Below, one piece after another: positions 10,656 through 22,587 of a stretch of DNA of 64,000 nucleotides; position 1 is the first letter of the stretch, and the number at the start of each line of letters is the position of its first letter. A program made the position numbers and the translations under genes. The stretch lies in contig JAGTJM010000067.1 in NCBI GenBank assembly GCA_020747015.1, forward strand, positions 62,001-126,000, in the 5' to 3' direction. Source of the DNA: Pyrenochaeta sp. MPI-SDFR-AT-0127 (taxonomy: Eukaryota; Ascomycota; Dothideomycetes; Pleosporales; Cucurbitariaceae). The notes under the pieces were generated by a model that saw nothing but the letters and a program-made list of their open reading frames with translations, searched no databases and was not told where the DNA came from.

Positions 10656-12724
10656 TTACTGTTTCTTGATCACATCTATAATTTCGGTACGAGGGGCAAT
10701 GTATGGCTTCACCTTATCCCGAATCTTGGTCTTCTGCTCAAAGGCAAAGGCCAGGCCAATCAGTTTAGGTTCAGTGAACCGCGCGCCAAGAAAGCTGAGA
10801 CCAAACCTGTGCAATCAGAAAGTGTTCCAGGGCCCGCAGGCAGAAGCAGGCAATGAGTCAGAGACAACTTACGGAACATTAGGAGCGGATGTTGCCAAGC
10901 CCCAGGCGTTTCTCACAACTGGCACTCCATCCGGGTAACGTCCTAGTGGCACCGTCACAATCGGTGCACCTACTGGGGCTGCCCAATTGGGTGCGAAATC
11001 TGTTGGCAATAGTATAGCGTCGAGATTTTCACGCTCCAATGCGCCAAGTAAGCCGCCTGAGCCCCCATAGAACAGATTTTGTTGATATGCAGGCCAGAAT
11101 TTTGGGTCAGTATTGTTCCAGCCCTGCTTCAAAGCCTGGTCCCAATGGCCAGTATCTCTCAGCGGATAGTCCTCGAGGTTGAAGCTTTGTGTAAAACTTC
11201 GAAGATCCTCTAGCGTGCTAATGTGATTTGGGTTGTGTGCCAGAGACTCTAGGTACGCGTGCAAGTCAGCTAAAAAATCGGCATACAGTATGCTTAGTGG
11301 TACATTCGAGTCCCAAAACTCTTGAGCCGCGGTAAAGTTGGTATCTATAATAGTCGCGCCACTGTCACGAAGAGTACCGAGAGCCTTTTCAAATGCCTCG
11401 AGTACTGGTCTTGTAGTATCGCTGGACATTAGTGAGATGACATTTTTAGGTACTCCAAGCCGGGTTCCAGACAAAGCCGAGTGTCTGCATGCCGCGATGT
11501 AGTTAGGTGTGATACCAGCCGGTATTTCAGATGTGTAATTATCGTTAACATCAGTGCCTGCAATCGCTTGTAAGATGTAAGCAGCATCTTTGACAGTCCT
11601 TGCCATAGGTCCGATAGTGTCTTGATGTTGGCTTATTGGGATTACCATATGTCTCGAGGTTAATCCAACAGCTTGAAAACTGTCAACACTGCGCTATATA
11701 ATAAAGTTCTTGCAGAGTTGAACGTACTGGGTTTGATGGCGACAATGTTGTTGAAAGAAGCTGGTAGTACAAGCGAGCCATCTGTCTCAGTACCTAGACA
11801 GCCAAGGGATAGACCAAGCCTTATAACATCAGAACATTCCAATTGAAATTCTTGAAGACTTACGCAGATGCTATGCCACTTCCACTTGAGCTGCCTAACG
11901 GATCCCCGAGCGGGAAATATGGACTAGAACCCTGGCCACCCCTAGCAGACCATCCATGGCTTGAATTAAGCGCTCTTAGATTTGCCCATTCTGTAAGACT
12001 TGACTTTCCAAGAATGATAGCACCCGAGGCTCGTAGCTTTTGTACAACTGTTGCATCGCGTATTACAGTAGCACCTAAAAGAGCCCACGAGCCAGCTACG
12101 GATAATGAGTCTATTAACTGATCGAGGTGAAATACTCTGACGTACCAGTGGTATTCATCTTGTCTTTGGTGGCTATGTTATCCTTGATCAACAATGGAAT
12201 ACCATGCATTGGACTGGAGAAATAAGCGATCTATGTGTCTTATCTTCTAGATAGATCATACCCGCGCACATATCCTTCGTGACGCTCCTGATCCAGAGCA
12301 GCGGCAATGGTAAGAGCATCTGGGTTGACTTCAGTCACAGCGTGGAGTGACTTGTCCACCTCTGCAATTCGGGCGAGATAGGCCTGTTTAACACCTTATG
12401 GTAAGAATCACCTCATAAATACGCCTTGTCAGGATGCAACAAGTGAATGCAAACCAAGACACACAAGCGTACCTTGACAAGATCGACACTAGTGAAAGTT
12501 TTGTGAGCAAGACCCTCCGATAGTGCATCGATGGTAGCTTCGATCAGCAGCGGATATCGATCTGAATTCCACGTTAAGTAGGACATCTGACAAAGGTATT
12601 GGATGAACTAGCCTTTTGGGTCCGGCTCTGAATTCTTAAGAAGCCCAGTGGTGACGGCCAATAACAAAAGGAACCCTAGGAGTCGTGCAAGTGCATTTCG
12701 ACGCGGTGTTCTGTATTTTGACAT
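10656..12724 (-). CDS. amidase-signature (AS) family hydrolase, probably membrane-anchored or secreted
   Basis: Eight exons join to 554 residues: 12724-12613, 12561-12473, 12383-12262, 12213-12146, 12095-11864, 11819-11728, 11671-10873 and 10806-10656. The AS catalytic triad is visible: Lys in PMHGIPLLIKDN (about residue 118), cis-Ser in GSSSGSGIA (about 200-206, split after GIAS) and the Ser nucleophile in GTETDGS (about 220). Further family blocks are NNIVAIKPTVGLTSR, QDTIGPMARTVKDAAYIL and NVPFGLSFLGARF. It hydrolyses a C-N amide bond; the substrate cannot be read. The N-terminus (LLGFLLLLAVTTGLL) is a signal peptide or anchor. Intron 1 can keep frame only with a GC-AG donor at 12612. Exon 5 starts at a TAG acceptor giving NTTAGSWALLGAT. 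All junctions preserve frame and family continuity. Confidence 0.9.
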
Positions 12725-14043
12725 TGTTGATACACAATAATTGTGCGAATGTAGTTATGACAAGAGTTCACCTCTTCGCGGGGTCGCGGTAATATCCAAA
12801 GCGCCGTAGCCTTGCAGCGATGACTGAAGGTAGCGCACGGGACACGTCTTTATGATGCACGGGACCGACGATCTCTACTAAGCTTGTTGGGTGGGCTCGC
12901 GTGTACACTTGATCAACGATGTGTGTTGGGCTTTGGCCAGGTTGCTTGCAAGGACCACTCGAGATGAACAGGCTTTGTCAGCGGAACGCCAGCACCTGGT
13001 GCAACCAACAGCAGTGCCTTGCAGCCGCGCTACTCAAAGGGCACATCTCTTCGTCCAACTTTAATCGCCCTTTGCCCGCGCATTTGCGTAAACAACCCAG
13101 CATGGACCACCATGTCGTTATCGGCATCTCAGGCAGTACCACCATCGACGCCCAACATTGGCGATAGTCCAATTATACAAAGTGTAGTCTGCAATGCTCA
13201 CGTTAACGTCACTGCTCATCCTAACACGCGTTGTTCTTCGTGTTGTGTATGCTCGCCATCCGTTCGAAATACCTGGCTCCTTTATCATTACTGCCCTGAC
13301 CATTTGACAGACCTTCATTTCTTGGTGAGTCTGCTGGCACTTTAGAGCATGCTATGATACACTTCACCTCATACATACTCTGTCCTCAAATAGGAGGATT
13401 ATCAATCGACAATGCTGACAGAAAAAACACACTATGGTATATTACTTTCTTCAGATCTAAATAACAAGTAGCGCGTAGAGTTGCTGTATAGTCTGAATAG
13501 CTAGTTATACACAGACGCATTTCGGCTACGGAAATAATACGTCTTGGGCCAAAGAATGTCAGTGTTTGATATGTACTATGCGGCTTTGTTCCAACAGCGA
13601 GTTCCTAATTCGCTTGGGCGAGTGGAGTTTTACAACATCCATTCCAATGTGGAGAACCCGTCACAGTATGTTTTCTTTCTACCGTGTGCAGGGCCCGCTT
13701 GATTGGACTACTGTGCCGGAAATGTTTCACTGCCTGGGTCTCCGCTTGCCTCAGGTTCAATATGACCTGCATATCTCTGGCTTTATGCGCGATAATCATT
13801 TTGTACGCAGCAAAGAGCCATATACATTAATTAACCTTCGTGTCGTCATGTTGTAATTGCATGGGGTACTTGATAGGTTGGTAGACCTCGTGTAGCTAAT
13901 AGTCAGGCTGCTGCTGTTCATGGACAAACGGCAGTGACTGGTCTTTGACACTTAGATTCTACTATACTCATTACATCTCAACTACTACAGGTCCAATTAT
14001 GTTTCTTCTGCCTTAATATAGAACTTTATTATGTATCCAAAGC
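12725..14043. other. gene-free region
   Basis: I see no gene in these 1.3 kb. Several 60-100-codon ORFs occur on both strands, but none has a recognisable domain, a signal peptide or paired splice sites. The left end should hold the amidase promoter. Confidence 0.4.
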
Positions 14044-15693
14044 TCATGTACAAGTAGTCTCATGCATCCCATAGCCTGCACTTCCTTCTGTTACCACTAC
14101 TTTTTTAGGATATGGGCAAAGGACCGTCGATCGATTACTCACACTCTTCGCCTCCAACTTGTCAGGTACTACACCTTCTTCCACCCACTTCACCAGCGCA
14201 TCGAAGGTCCCAGATGGATATCCACCTGCGCCTCCATAGCAATGTGCCAATCCCGGAGACTCGAAGAGGCGGTAGAAGTCGTGCACATTTCGATCGAGAG
14301 CAGTGACTGCATCGTAGTAGTGGCGCGAATTTCGGAACGGGATAATCTCATCAGCCTATAGCATAGTTGTAAGTATTTTGTTCAGCGGTAGGTTGAAAAG
14401 GGTTTTACGCACAAGACCGTGGTATGTAATCATCTTCCCCCCTGCCTTGCGGAACTCGCTCAGGTCCGGTGAATTCGAGCCGATGATCGACTCAAACTCT
14501 CGAACGCTCGCGCGGAAGACGCGCTCGAAATCCTGTCGTGACATACCAGACACATCAAACTCTGAATCTTTCTTCACAAAAAGCCGAATCCAGTCAGTGC
14601 TGAGTGAGTTGGGTCGTCCAGTGCATGTACCATTTGGCGAACAAGTTGTGCCTGCTGTGCTCGTAGGTCCGGTTAGATTCGCTTCGTAGCCAGGCATATA
14701 CCAGAGAAAGGAGCCGTCTTCCTTGCGGGCTCCAGTCCATGCTGCGTCAGCTACGGCTGCGGCAGCCTTTGAAATCGAATTCGTTGTGGAAGAAGAACTG
14801 CAGTTTACAAGCGTGCCGACCAAGGAGTAAGGGGAGAAGTGGCATGCGTCCGGATCTGAAATGAGGCCATCAATGAGACCATCATTGCCATCGCAAGCCT
14901 TGATAGCAGCCGCAGTCAGAGCATCTAGCTCACAATCATGAGGATACTCGTGCATCTCATTCATGACCTGCTGGGCAAAGTGTATGGCGACAAACAACTC
15001 AGGCCAATTAGTCGCCGGCGCCGCTGCCGCAATACCATCAAATAAGTCCGGGTACCGTTGTGCTAGCATAAGCCCCTGCCGTCCACCCTGTGAGCAACCG
15101 CTCCAGTATGAGAAACTCGGGGCTCGACCGTAGAGGCTGTTGATGACGCTTTTAGCCGCCAAGGCGGCATCCTTCAGCGCCACGGAAGCAAAGTTCTGAA
15201 GCGCAAACAAATCCACGTTCCCGGGACTTAGCAACGCCCAATCGCTCGGATATTCAGAAGGCACGCCGCCATCCATTGTCACGGCTGCATAGCCCTCGGC
15301 TACAGCCCCAGACATCGAGATGCTGGTGAACGAATGGAGTCCTGCAATCCATCCTCCGCCGCCGACCGCTTGCAGTCGTCCATTCCATTTTGGCTGTATG
15401 GGTAGCCATACTTGAGTTGTGACGGTGTCGCCTTGGCCCGGATGAGTGTGGGTCAGCGTGACATTGCAAAAGGTCATATTTCTGGCTTGAATGTCGCCAT
15501 GGTTGAAGTTGTAGTATTGAGGAACAAAGCGCGAGTAGTTTTGCACCAAAGACGTTTGCACAGAGGTAAACTCGGCTCCAAAGATTGTCGGATAGGGTAT
15601 TGCTTCCGCCGTGCAGTTACTAGAGAGTTGAGAAAGCGACATTGGAGTTTGTGTCACATAGTCGACCGCGCGGTATTCAGATGATAAAAGCAT
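14044..15693 (-). CDS. tannase/feruloyl esterase family protein
   Basis: Two exons, 15693-14413 and 14355-14044, split by a 57-nt GTGCGT...TAG intron, give 530 residues. The nucleophile motif is GCSQGGRQ (the family form is CS-x-GG, with Ser about residue 200), preceded by SYWSG. ADEIIPFRNSRHYY begins exon 2 and contains the triad Asp. SPGLAHCYGG carries the triad His. The paired cysteines around Ser and His that clamp the family's active site are present (GCS and HCYGG). It should hydrolyse ester bonds of feruloylated polysaccharides or gallotannins. The model lacks a clear signal peptide, unusual for a family that is normally secreted. A hydrophobic stretch in another frame just upstream (about 15730-15775) may be a decayed or mis-split leader. 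The promoter side carries the 17/22-bp minisatellite. Neighbour on the same strand: GH3 beta-glucosidase. Confidence 0.88.
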
Positions 15694-16387
15694 TTCGTTA
15701 ATCTATAAACCCCGTATATTATGATTAAACCATGTACTTGAGGGCAGGGAATGATACGGCGGATGGCAAAGACAGTAATAACGCAGACTTGCTAGAAGTC
15801 GTGGCATCTAGAGCGTTAGCGTCCGCGTCGTATTTGTGTGGTGAACGTATTTGTGCGGTGAACGTATTTGTGTGATAAACGTATTTGCGTGTTAATCGTA
15901 TTTATGTGGTAAACGTATTTGTGTAGTGATTGTATTCGTGGGGTTCTTGTATCGTATTTATGTGTGCTTTTATCGTATTAGTGTGGTGTTTGTATCGTAT
16001 TAGCGTTGTGTTTGTATCGTATTAGTGTGCTCGGATCGTATCCGTGTAAGGCTGATGAGGATTGTACCCAGCGCAAGTTGGTGGAAATCAATCACTTCAC
16101 TTAGTTCAGAGTCTAATCAATAAACGAGGTACTAGTTACTATATATAGTAGAAAGACATGCTATAGAATAGTAGTGCCGAGTTCCTAGACATTTTGATCC
16201 TGGGCTTCAATGCGACGGAGGGGTATTTACAATATATATTATTCTGAGTTCACTATCAATGTAGATTTAGGCGGTTGTCGAAAGCGTCCTGCTCATTATG
16301 TACCTTGTTATACAATAAGCAAATGTATTCAAATGCTTCAGGGCGATCTTCCTACTATAAAGTACCTAATTCTCCGTATCATGCGAA
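15694..16387. other. intergenic region containing a minisatellite
   Basis: It lies between the tannase start and the GH3 stop, both on the minus strand. It holds the tandem repeat at 15830-16052 (separate entry). The rest (16053-16387) shows no gene. Confidence 0.5.
15830..16052 (+). repeat. 17-bp minisatellite changing to a 21-22-bp unit
   Basis: About twelve units begin GTATTTGTG or a close variant. The first six are exactly 17 bp (starts 15830, 15847, 15864, 15881, 15898 and 15915; consensus GTATTTGTGTGGTGAAC). From 15932 each core is followed by an extra GTATC or TATC, making units of 22, 21, 22 and 22 bp (starts 15932, 15954, 15975, 15997 and 16019), before a degenerate end near 16050. 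The array starts 136 bp upstream of the tannase ATG, so it may sit in that promoter. Confidence 0.9.
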
Positions 16388-18844
16388 CTAGTCGATTATA
16401 GCAGCATAACCAATTTCCTTAGTGTCTCTGGAACTAAATCCAACCCGAAATGTAAAATTTCCAGCTGGAAGCAGCCACGTCTGCGTTGCTACATCCCAGT
16501 AACTAAGATCACGACGTTGAAGATCAAACGTTACTTGCGTAGACTCACCCGGCTGCAAATGGACTTTGCTGAATCCGCGCAGAACCTGAACTGGACTTCC
16601 CGAAGGCGTAGTCTCCCTGGGTAGCGACAAGTAAAGTTGCGGTACCGTTGCTCCAGCGACTGACCCTGAATTAGTCACTCGAGTCGTCACGCGCAGTATT
16701 GACTTCCAGAGATCGGTGTTCCCTCCTGGCAGGATTTCAGCGGCTGGATCTGGAGCAGCAGTGACTTCGTTCAGTAGTCTTTTTATCTCCAATGGCCCTT
16801 GCAACTCAAACGTAGTATAACTAAGACCAAAGCCAAACTCAAACAAAGGAGTGATGTTGAATTGGTCGAAATGGCGGTAGTCAATAAGTTGTTGCTCCAA
16901 GAAGTCAGCTTGCCATGCGCCAGGTGACGTGACTTTGCTTTCTGTTAGATTCACAATCGGAATATCGTAATCACTTTGATTGGCCGGGATCGTGTAAGGA
17001 AGTTTGGCAGATGGGTTGACGCTACCCCAGAGTACATCGACGATCGAATTGCCAGACTCTTGGCCTGGAAGATGGGCAGCAAGAATGGCTGTAACATTGG
17101 GATTATCAGCCCACGGAAGAAGGTTTACGCCAGCTGAGTGTGTGACTACGATGGTGTTTGGACACAACCGTGCCACATTTTCGACGACTCTTGTCGAATT
17201 CCAGTCTGCCTCGTAGGTGGTTCGATCCCACGACTCGGAGGCAAACGTGTTCAAGAAAACAAGGCAAACTTCTGGTATCGGGTATATACTCCTGAAATCA
17301 TTCTGTGCAAGAATCTTGTTGTTGGTGACATATTGCACTCGAGCACCGAATTCTTTCGCCTTGGCAGCTATAGCCTCCAGAGGGGACACTAGATATGGAT
17401 TGCGACCAGTACCTGAGCCTCCACCAATATCCAAGGTGCCAATTTCAAAGGGAAAGAGACTTTCGAAAACGATGCCATTAGTCGGCGGCGCAGCATCGTT
17501 GCCGAAAACACCAATATTCTGCGGCGATCTTAGGGGCAAAGTGTTATTGGTGTTCTTCAAGAGAACAACCCCATCGGCACCCATTCGTCGTATTAATGAG
17601 GCATGGTCTCCCCGCACATCGCGGCTGGGGACATTCGGCACGGGTAGGCTGTCAAGTGGGATGCCTTGTTGTGTCGCAAGGGTGAGTACCAAAGAAGGGT
17701 CAACCGCAGGAAAATCTTTGTCTTGTCCTAGGTAGTAATAAGGGAACATGATCCTCTGCACCATTTCGTCGATTCTCCTGTCAGAGACATCGCCAACCTT
17801 GATCATTTGAGTCACGTTGGCCAGTCCCCAGTAACTCAGATCGGTTCCGCTTCGGAGGGATTCCTGGTCAAGGGCGCCTGGCATATTCATATCCAGGCCA
17901 GCATTGATTGAGTCTGCACCAGAATGGGTTGCGAACCAGTCTGAGACGACGTATCCTTGAAATCCAAGTTCAGTTCTGAGGATATTGTTGAGTAGATGTT
18001 CATTCTCACAGGCATATGTCTGGTTAACCCGGTTATAACTGCACATGATGCTGGAGGTTCCGGCTCGAATAGCATCAACGAACGGCCAAAGATAAAGTTC
18101 GTGTAAAGTCCGGTCGTCAATGTTACTTGAGATGCCTAAGATCTCGGTACCGTTATTGAGGAAAGTATTGGATCGTTGTGTTTCCTGCTCGTTCCCAATG
18201 AAGTGCTTCGAACATGCCTGCACACCCGTAGACTGAATTCCATGTACTGTCGCTTGCGTGCTTCTACCCGCAAGATAAGGGTCTGGAGAAAACCCCTCCC
18301 AGTTACGTCCACCCAAAGCATGACGGCCAAGAGGGCCCGCCACAGGTCTGGAAATTAGTCAGTTAGCTCTTCTTAAGTGGTGTTGAGTGTATTACCCGAG
18401 TTGAACTTTGCCCCCTTTGCCTCGAAATTCCTCTCCCATGGCTTTGCCGCGTTGATATATAAGATCATCATCCCAGGTTGCACCAGCTAGAATTCCCGAT
18501 GGAAATACGCTCACAAGATCAGCTCTATTGATAGCTTGTGGCCCGTCCAGTAAACAGATGCCAGTAAAGTTGAGTCTACGGATCGCCTTAATGTTGCCTA
18601 TACAGCCTCCGGCATCGATACCTTGGATGCCAGTGATTATGCCAATTTTTTCGGTCAGGTTAAGCTGCGATACGAAGTTACGGGCTTTCTGTAAGGCCCT
18701 TATAGAATCGCCTTGCTGGGCTGGTGGTGCTTTAGAATGTCAGATATTAGTATTAGAAAAGAAATCTGTACCCAGCCACTCACTGGAGTATGCACCATGA
18801 ACAATGGAAAAGCACAGGAATATAGGAAGGCTGAACTTGGCCAT
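16388..18844 (-). CDS. secreted GH3 beta-glucosidase
   Basis: Three exons, 18844-18784, 18729-18396 and 18347-16388, make 784 residues. Exon 1 encodes a signal peptide (MAKFSLPIFLCFSIVHGAYS). Exon 2 encodes the start of the TIM-barrel domain, including LLDGPQAINRAD. Exon 3 has KHFIGNEQE, SSIMCSYNRVN and VVSDWFATHSG, with the nucleophile Asp of SDW at about residue 265. The alpha/beta sandwich domain follows (RRMGADGVVLLKN; NIVDVLWGSVNPSAKLPYTI). LFEFGFGLSYTTF and a C-terminal fibronectin III-like domain (VQVLRGFSKVHLQPGES) end the protein, so the full GH3/GH3_C/Fn3-like architecture is present. It should release glucose from cellobiose or beta-glucosides outside the cell. Several NxS/T sequons agree with secretion. 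The introns are GTGAGT...AAG and GTAATA...CAG. Confidence 0.95.
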
Positions 18845-20532
18845 TATTCTTTTTTTCAATCCACAAATCCTTTGTGGAATCACACGTGCTCCTGGGGCTT
18901 CTGAGTGTGATAATTGCCTTGGTTGTGTGGATTTAACACCGGACTTAAGACTGCCGTTCAACCGCTAGGTGATTAGAGATAAATTTATAAGTTATACTTG
19001 AACTTGTTCAATTGTGACGCGATCTGCGAACCTTCCAGTAGCTAGCGGCAATAATATGCGAGCAGGAAAGATACGATGCTCGAGTACGAGAATACGATAC
19101 GCCTTGTGTTCTTATAGCCCTTGAATTGCCTTGCGCTTGCTGCGGATGTTGCTGGCAGGGATCTACATTTCCCTTCGTCATACTGCAAGTATTTGCATTA
19201 GCCTTCCCGGCATGTGCTGTTGATTCCATCCCCTCCTTCGGGACCAAAATGCGCCAACGATAGAAGTTGTGTGTACTAGATGTGATCGATCGGTTTGGTT
19301 GTGATGCTTGTCCTCCTTTGTCTACTTCTACAGCTCGCCATGCTTCACTCAAAGACAACACGCTTGAGAGAACATCTTGTTTTGCGCATGATTATGCCAA
19401 AGGCATTTCCTTCGGTCGCTTACATTATCATTCTTATCTTACATACCGTAAATCTTGTAAAAACGTTACCAAGTATCACTTTCCTAAAGAGGATATCGTC
19501 TAGGAGACAAGGATGTTATAGTAATTGTGGTTTATATATTCTACGCTAGCCCTAGAAAGGTGTGCTTTGAGAGGTTAGATTAAAGTTAGGGTTAAGAGTT
19601 GCGAATGCAGACTCTAATAGGACATAGGCCTATGCCACTACCCTCGAATAGGGCTGCCAAGGATCTCGTATTCGGGTTCCGTATTCGAGTCTCGTATACT
19701 GGACTTCCGCAAGCATTACCCTTCCTAGTGGCTCGCTGCGGTGGCTAATAAACCCAAGCCTACTTATCTAGCATGGTTTAGTGTTTCGTAAATGGAGGAT
19801 GCTCGAAGGGCGAGGGCACTTACCCATTAGGGTAATGAAGCCGGGCATGTATAGTATTGGTGAACCGACTAGTAACAACGTGAGGAGTTAGAGAGATAAA
19901 ACGCTATGCTAGTCCAGAGTCTCCTTTATCTTAACTCTTGTGCCTTACCTACGAACCGTAGCTCTTCTTTCTACGAGTATTCGTTATGCTCGGCTACATT
20001 ATTCTGACTCTGTTTGCGATGCGCCTACACCCTTATCACCAATCACAACACGGTGCCTCTACGACGCACCCATTGGGATTCAAACTCGAGGGATTCAACA
20101 CGACTTACTTATGAGAAAGTGATCAGAAAGAAATCGCACTGCTCCATGAATACACACCATGGTAATGGTGCGGAGTGATCATGCTTTTGCGGACAAAGAT
20201 TTGAGATTGCACGATATTCCGAGAAATGTGTAGATATCAGCCTTGAGAAATTATTCTGGATCAAATAGGAAAAGGTTCGGATGCTACAAACATTATCACT
20301 TGCCATTGAGCCGCATGTATTTGATTATTTCACATGGCCTTATCGGCGCTGATAGCAAAAGTACGTATGCTACTGTATCTTAGCATTATTTGTGTGGTAT
20401 CTAGTTTCGCGAGGATGGCATAACCACCTCCGTGACGGTGACCTGGCATGTATGCAGTGCGTAACAAATTTCGACTAACCATACTAAGAGGTAGTGGCAA
20501 ATTGCGTCCGGTATTCTATCTACCAAGGAGGC
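18845..20532. other. intergenic region with an LTR relic
   Basis: The left part (18845-19590) should contain the GH3 promoter; otherwise I see nothing. The probable solo LTR occupies about 19596-20100. From 20101 to 20532 there is nothing supported; some short ORFs have no family resemblance. Confidence 0.4.
19596..20100. mobile_element. probable degenerate solo LTR (Copia-like)
   Basis: This roughly 500-bp non-coding block begins AGTTGCGAATGCAG and ends in ...ATTCAACA, so its ends resemble the TGTTG...CAACA inverted termini of fungal Copia LTRs, with the first bases decayed. An alternative 3' end, also CAACA, is at 20050. Inside is an imperfect inverted repeat (GAGTTAGAGAGATAAA at about 19883-19898 against TTTATCTTAACTC near 19927-19939). 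No flanking coding domain or partner LTR is present and no clean target-site duplication is seen, so the boundaries and family are tentative. Confidence 0.4.
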
Positions 20533-22587
20533 TTATGTGATATCCGTGGGATATGAATCATTACTGGGTATAGATCCCCAACATGGGGGGCCAGCTTTTG
20601 TCAAGATGAAACAAGGCCCAATAATTTTATACAACCGATCGTGGTCAGACATGTCGTCCTTCCATGGCCTAAGAACAATACCTAATGATATCGACTTCAG
20701 CTTAAGGAATGGTCCGTTATAACTGGCAACTCTGTCTTGTATCTGGATATCACATGGACATAATGCAACGATTTTAGTAGACCCTCTCCAGGACGTATCA
20801 TCAATTACAAGCAAGGAATAACGCTCTAGGACTGTGTGCAAGCCCTGGAAGACCTGTTGGATCCAAAGGGGCCACTCCTGGTAGGCAAGGTTCTCTCGCG
20901 ATGGATTTGGCTCCGTTAGCCATCGCACCAAGCTCTCAAAGTCCTTGACTGGCGCGATGATTGGCTCGGTATCGTTTAGACTTGCCATCAAGTCAGGGGC
21001 AAGAAGCCGCTGTAAAGCGTCGATGTAGATGTCTAGTGACAATGTTTCTGATTTGTTTTCCATATCCCCATCGCTTCTATGACGAAACCATTTTTTCCTT
21101 GACGGAGCTTTCACGGATTCTGAGACTGTCGGCCTGATATGTTCAAACATGGCAACTATGGGGCGCCAGGTTTCGCTCCAGTGCGTCTGAACTCCAGCCT
21201 TATGCACAAATGATAAATGATTATGATTGCCAACATCGAACGAGAAGAACTTTTTTCTGGAGACTTGGAAGCTTCGCGGCCTTGGGAAACTTGGTTCTAT
21301 GTTTGCCCAGGAGTTGAATAGTGCTGTGTAGCGCCTCGTCCTCGACCAATTTGGGACATATGAAGGTATTTCCGGATCTACATCATCCAAAGAACCAAAC
21401 GCGAGAACATGCGCTAGAATCTGATGTTGGTTTTGATACTCGCTCGCCAAGGATTGTCTTGTGTAGGTCTCGTAAAGCTTGAGCCAGGAAAATGCGTCTG
21501 AAGATGCAAGTTCGACATCCATCTTGGTCCAATTAATATTGGCAAGTCCAAATAGAGACCTGATTCGGTCGGCTGGTTCGCGGCATGCGGAGAGGTGAAA
21601 ATCCCACAAAAGGGCAAATAAGCCTGATGCACGATCGTTGAGCCTGGCGACTACACTAATTGCTTCCGACGAAGCTTCAGAGAGACTCAAAGATTTAATC
21701 ATCTCTTCACCCTTTCTGAATTCACGAAACCCTATGATGCCGCTACTGAAAGAGCTCCACGGTATTTTGTACTTTCCGCAGTAGACCATTGTCTGTCGAT
21801 TCAAGGAGGCCTCCTGAAGTATCCAGCGTCTCCCAAACCAAGGGCGCTCGAGGAAATCTTGCAAGCCTACAGAACTTAGATGTGGAATGCCATCTAACAA
21901 TTTGCGTATACGATCAATAGTCCGTTCATCAATCTTCTTATGCCGGATGTGCCTGCGGATCTCTGGTCTTCTAAAGTGTCGTACCTCGAGCTCATCGCTT
22001 GAACACGGGAAAATATCGACTCCATCTTCAAAATTTACTAGGGGGCCTATTGCAGCAAATACCGAGAGAACTTGAGGTGTAGTTGCAGTTGCATCCCCCA
22101 GCCAGATATTGACTTTCCTCGCTTCCTTGTAAATGTATCCCATCATGCCTATTTGTATGGCCTTCTCGTTTTCGTCGGACTGATTTAGGCAGATCGCATC
22201 AATCCAAAGATATCGTGGCTTAGTGGTCTTGCGTAAGTAGCGTAGCATTGTGTCCACATTTGGGGTAATGCTTAATTCCGTAGTGTCGTCACATGTAATA
22301 TGGTGTGTAAAGTTTGGGATGCCCCATGTGTAAGACACGGCCTCGTAAACTGGAAATTTCTCATGGGACTTCAAATGCATAGTTTTACGGTCATACTGGA
22401 TGATATTAGTTTTCAATGTGTCATCGAATCTCGTCGCAGGCCAAAGGACGATAATGCGGACATGATCGGCCGACTGCAGAGGCTCGTATACGTAGGGGCG
22501 TAATGCGGCTTCCGGTTCCATCGTAACGGTGCTCAGTTTCCTTAAGTAATTTAACAAAGTCTTTAGGAGTCTCAGTCGTGATCGCAT
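20533..22587 (-). CDS. HET-domain (heterokaryon incompatibility) protein
   Basis: Single exon of 684 residues; an equally good start is the second Met (22521, MEPEAALRPYVYEPLQ). The three HET-domain signatures are clear: YEAVSYTWG (about residue 82-90), YLWIDAICLNQSDENEKA (about 145) and RPWFGRRWILQEASL (about 250). The rest, with SACREPADRIRSLFGLANI and a C-terminal helical part, is typical of long HET proteins. HET domains trigger growth arrest or cell death upon non-self recognition in filamentous ascomycetes; partner and specificity cannot be read. Upstream, on the opposite strand, lie a decayed GH3 fragment and then the NACHT-ankyrin gene, giving a HET/NLR-type neighbourhood. It could also be a member with no incompatibility role, as most are uncharacterised. 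Confidence 0.9.
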   Translation of the reverse strand: MRSRLRLLKTLLNYLRKLSTVTMEPEAALRPYVYEPLQSADHVRIIVLWPATRFDDTLKTNIIQYDRKTMHLKSHEKFPVYEAVSYTWGIPNFTHHITCDDTTELSITPNVDTMLRYLRKTTKPRYLWIDAICLNQSDENEKAIQIGMMGYIYKEARKVNIWLGDATATTPQVLSVFAAIGPLVNFEDGVDIFPCSSDELEVRHFRRPEIRRHIRHKKIDERTIDRIRKLLDGIPHLSSVGLQDFLERPWFGRRWILQEASLNRQTMVYCGKYKIPWSSFSSGIIGFREFRKGEEMIKSLSLSEASSEAISVVARLNDRASGLFALLWDFHLSACREPADRIRSLFGLANINWTKMDVELASSDAFSWLKLYETYTRQSLASEYQNQHQILAHVLAFGSLDDVDPEIPSYVPNWSRTRRYTALFNSWANIEPSFPRPRSFQVSRKKFFSFDVGNHNHLSFVHKAGVQTHWSETWRPIVAMFEHIRPTVSESVKAPSRKKWFRHRSDGDMENKSETLSLDIYIDALQRLLAPDLMASLNDTEPIIAPVKDFESLVRWLTEPNPSRENLAYQEWPLWIQQVFQGLHTVLERYSLLVIDDTSWRGSTKIVALCPCDIQIQDRVASYNGPFLKLKSISLGIVLRPWKDDMSDHDRLYKIIGPCFILTKAGPPCWGSIPSNDSYPTDIT

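Noticed and set aside
19582..19592. telomere-like TTAGGGTTA
   Set aside because: One copy only, at the edge of the LTR-like block; no array, so not telomeric.
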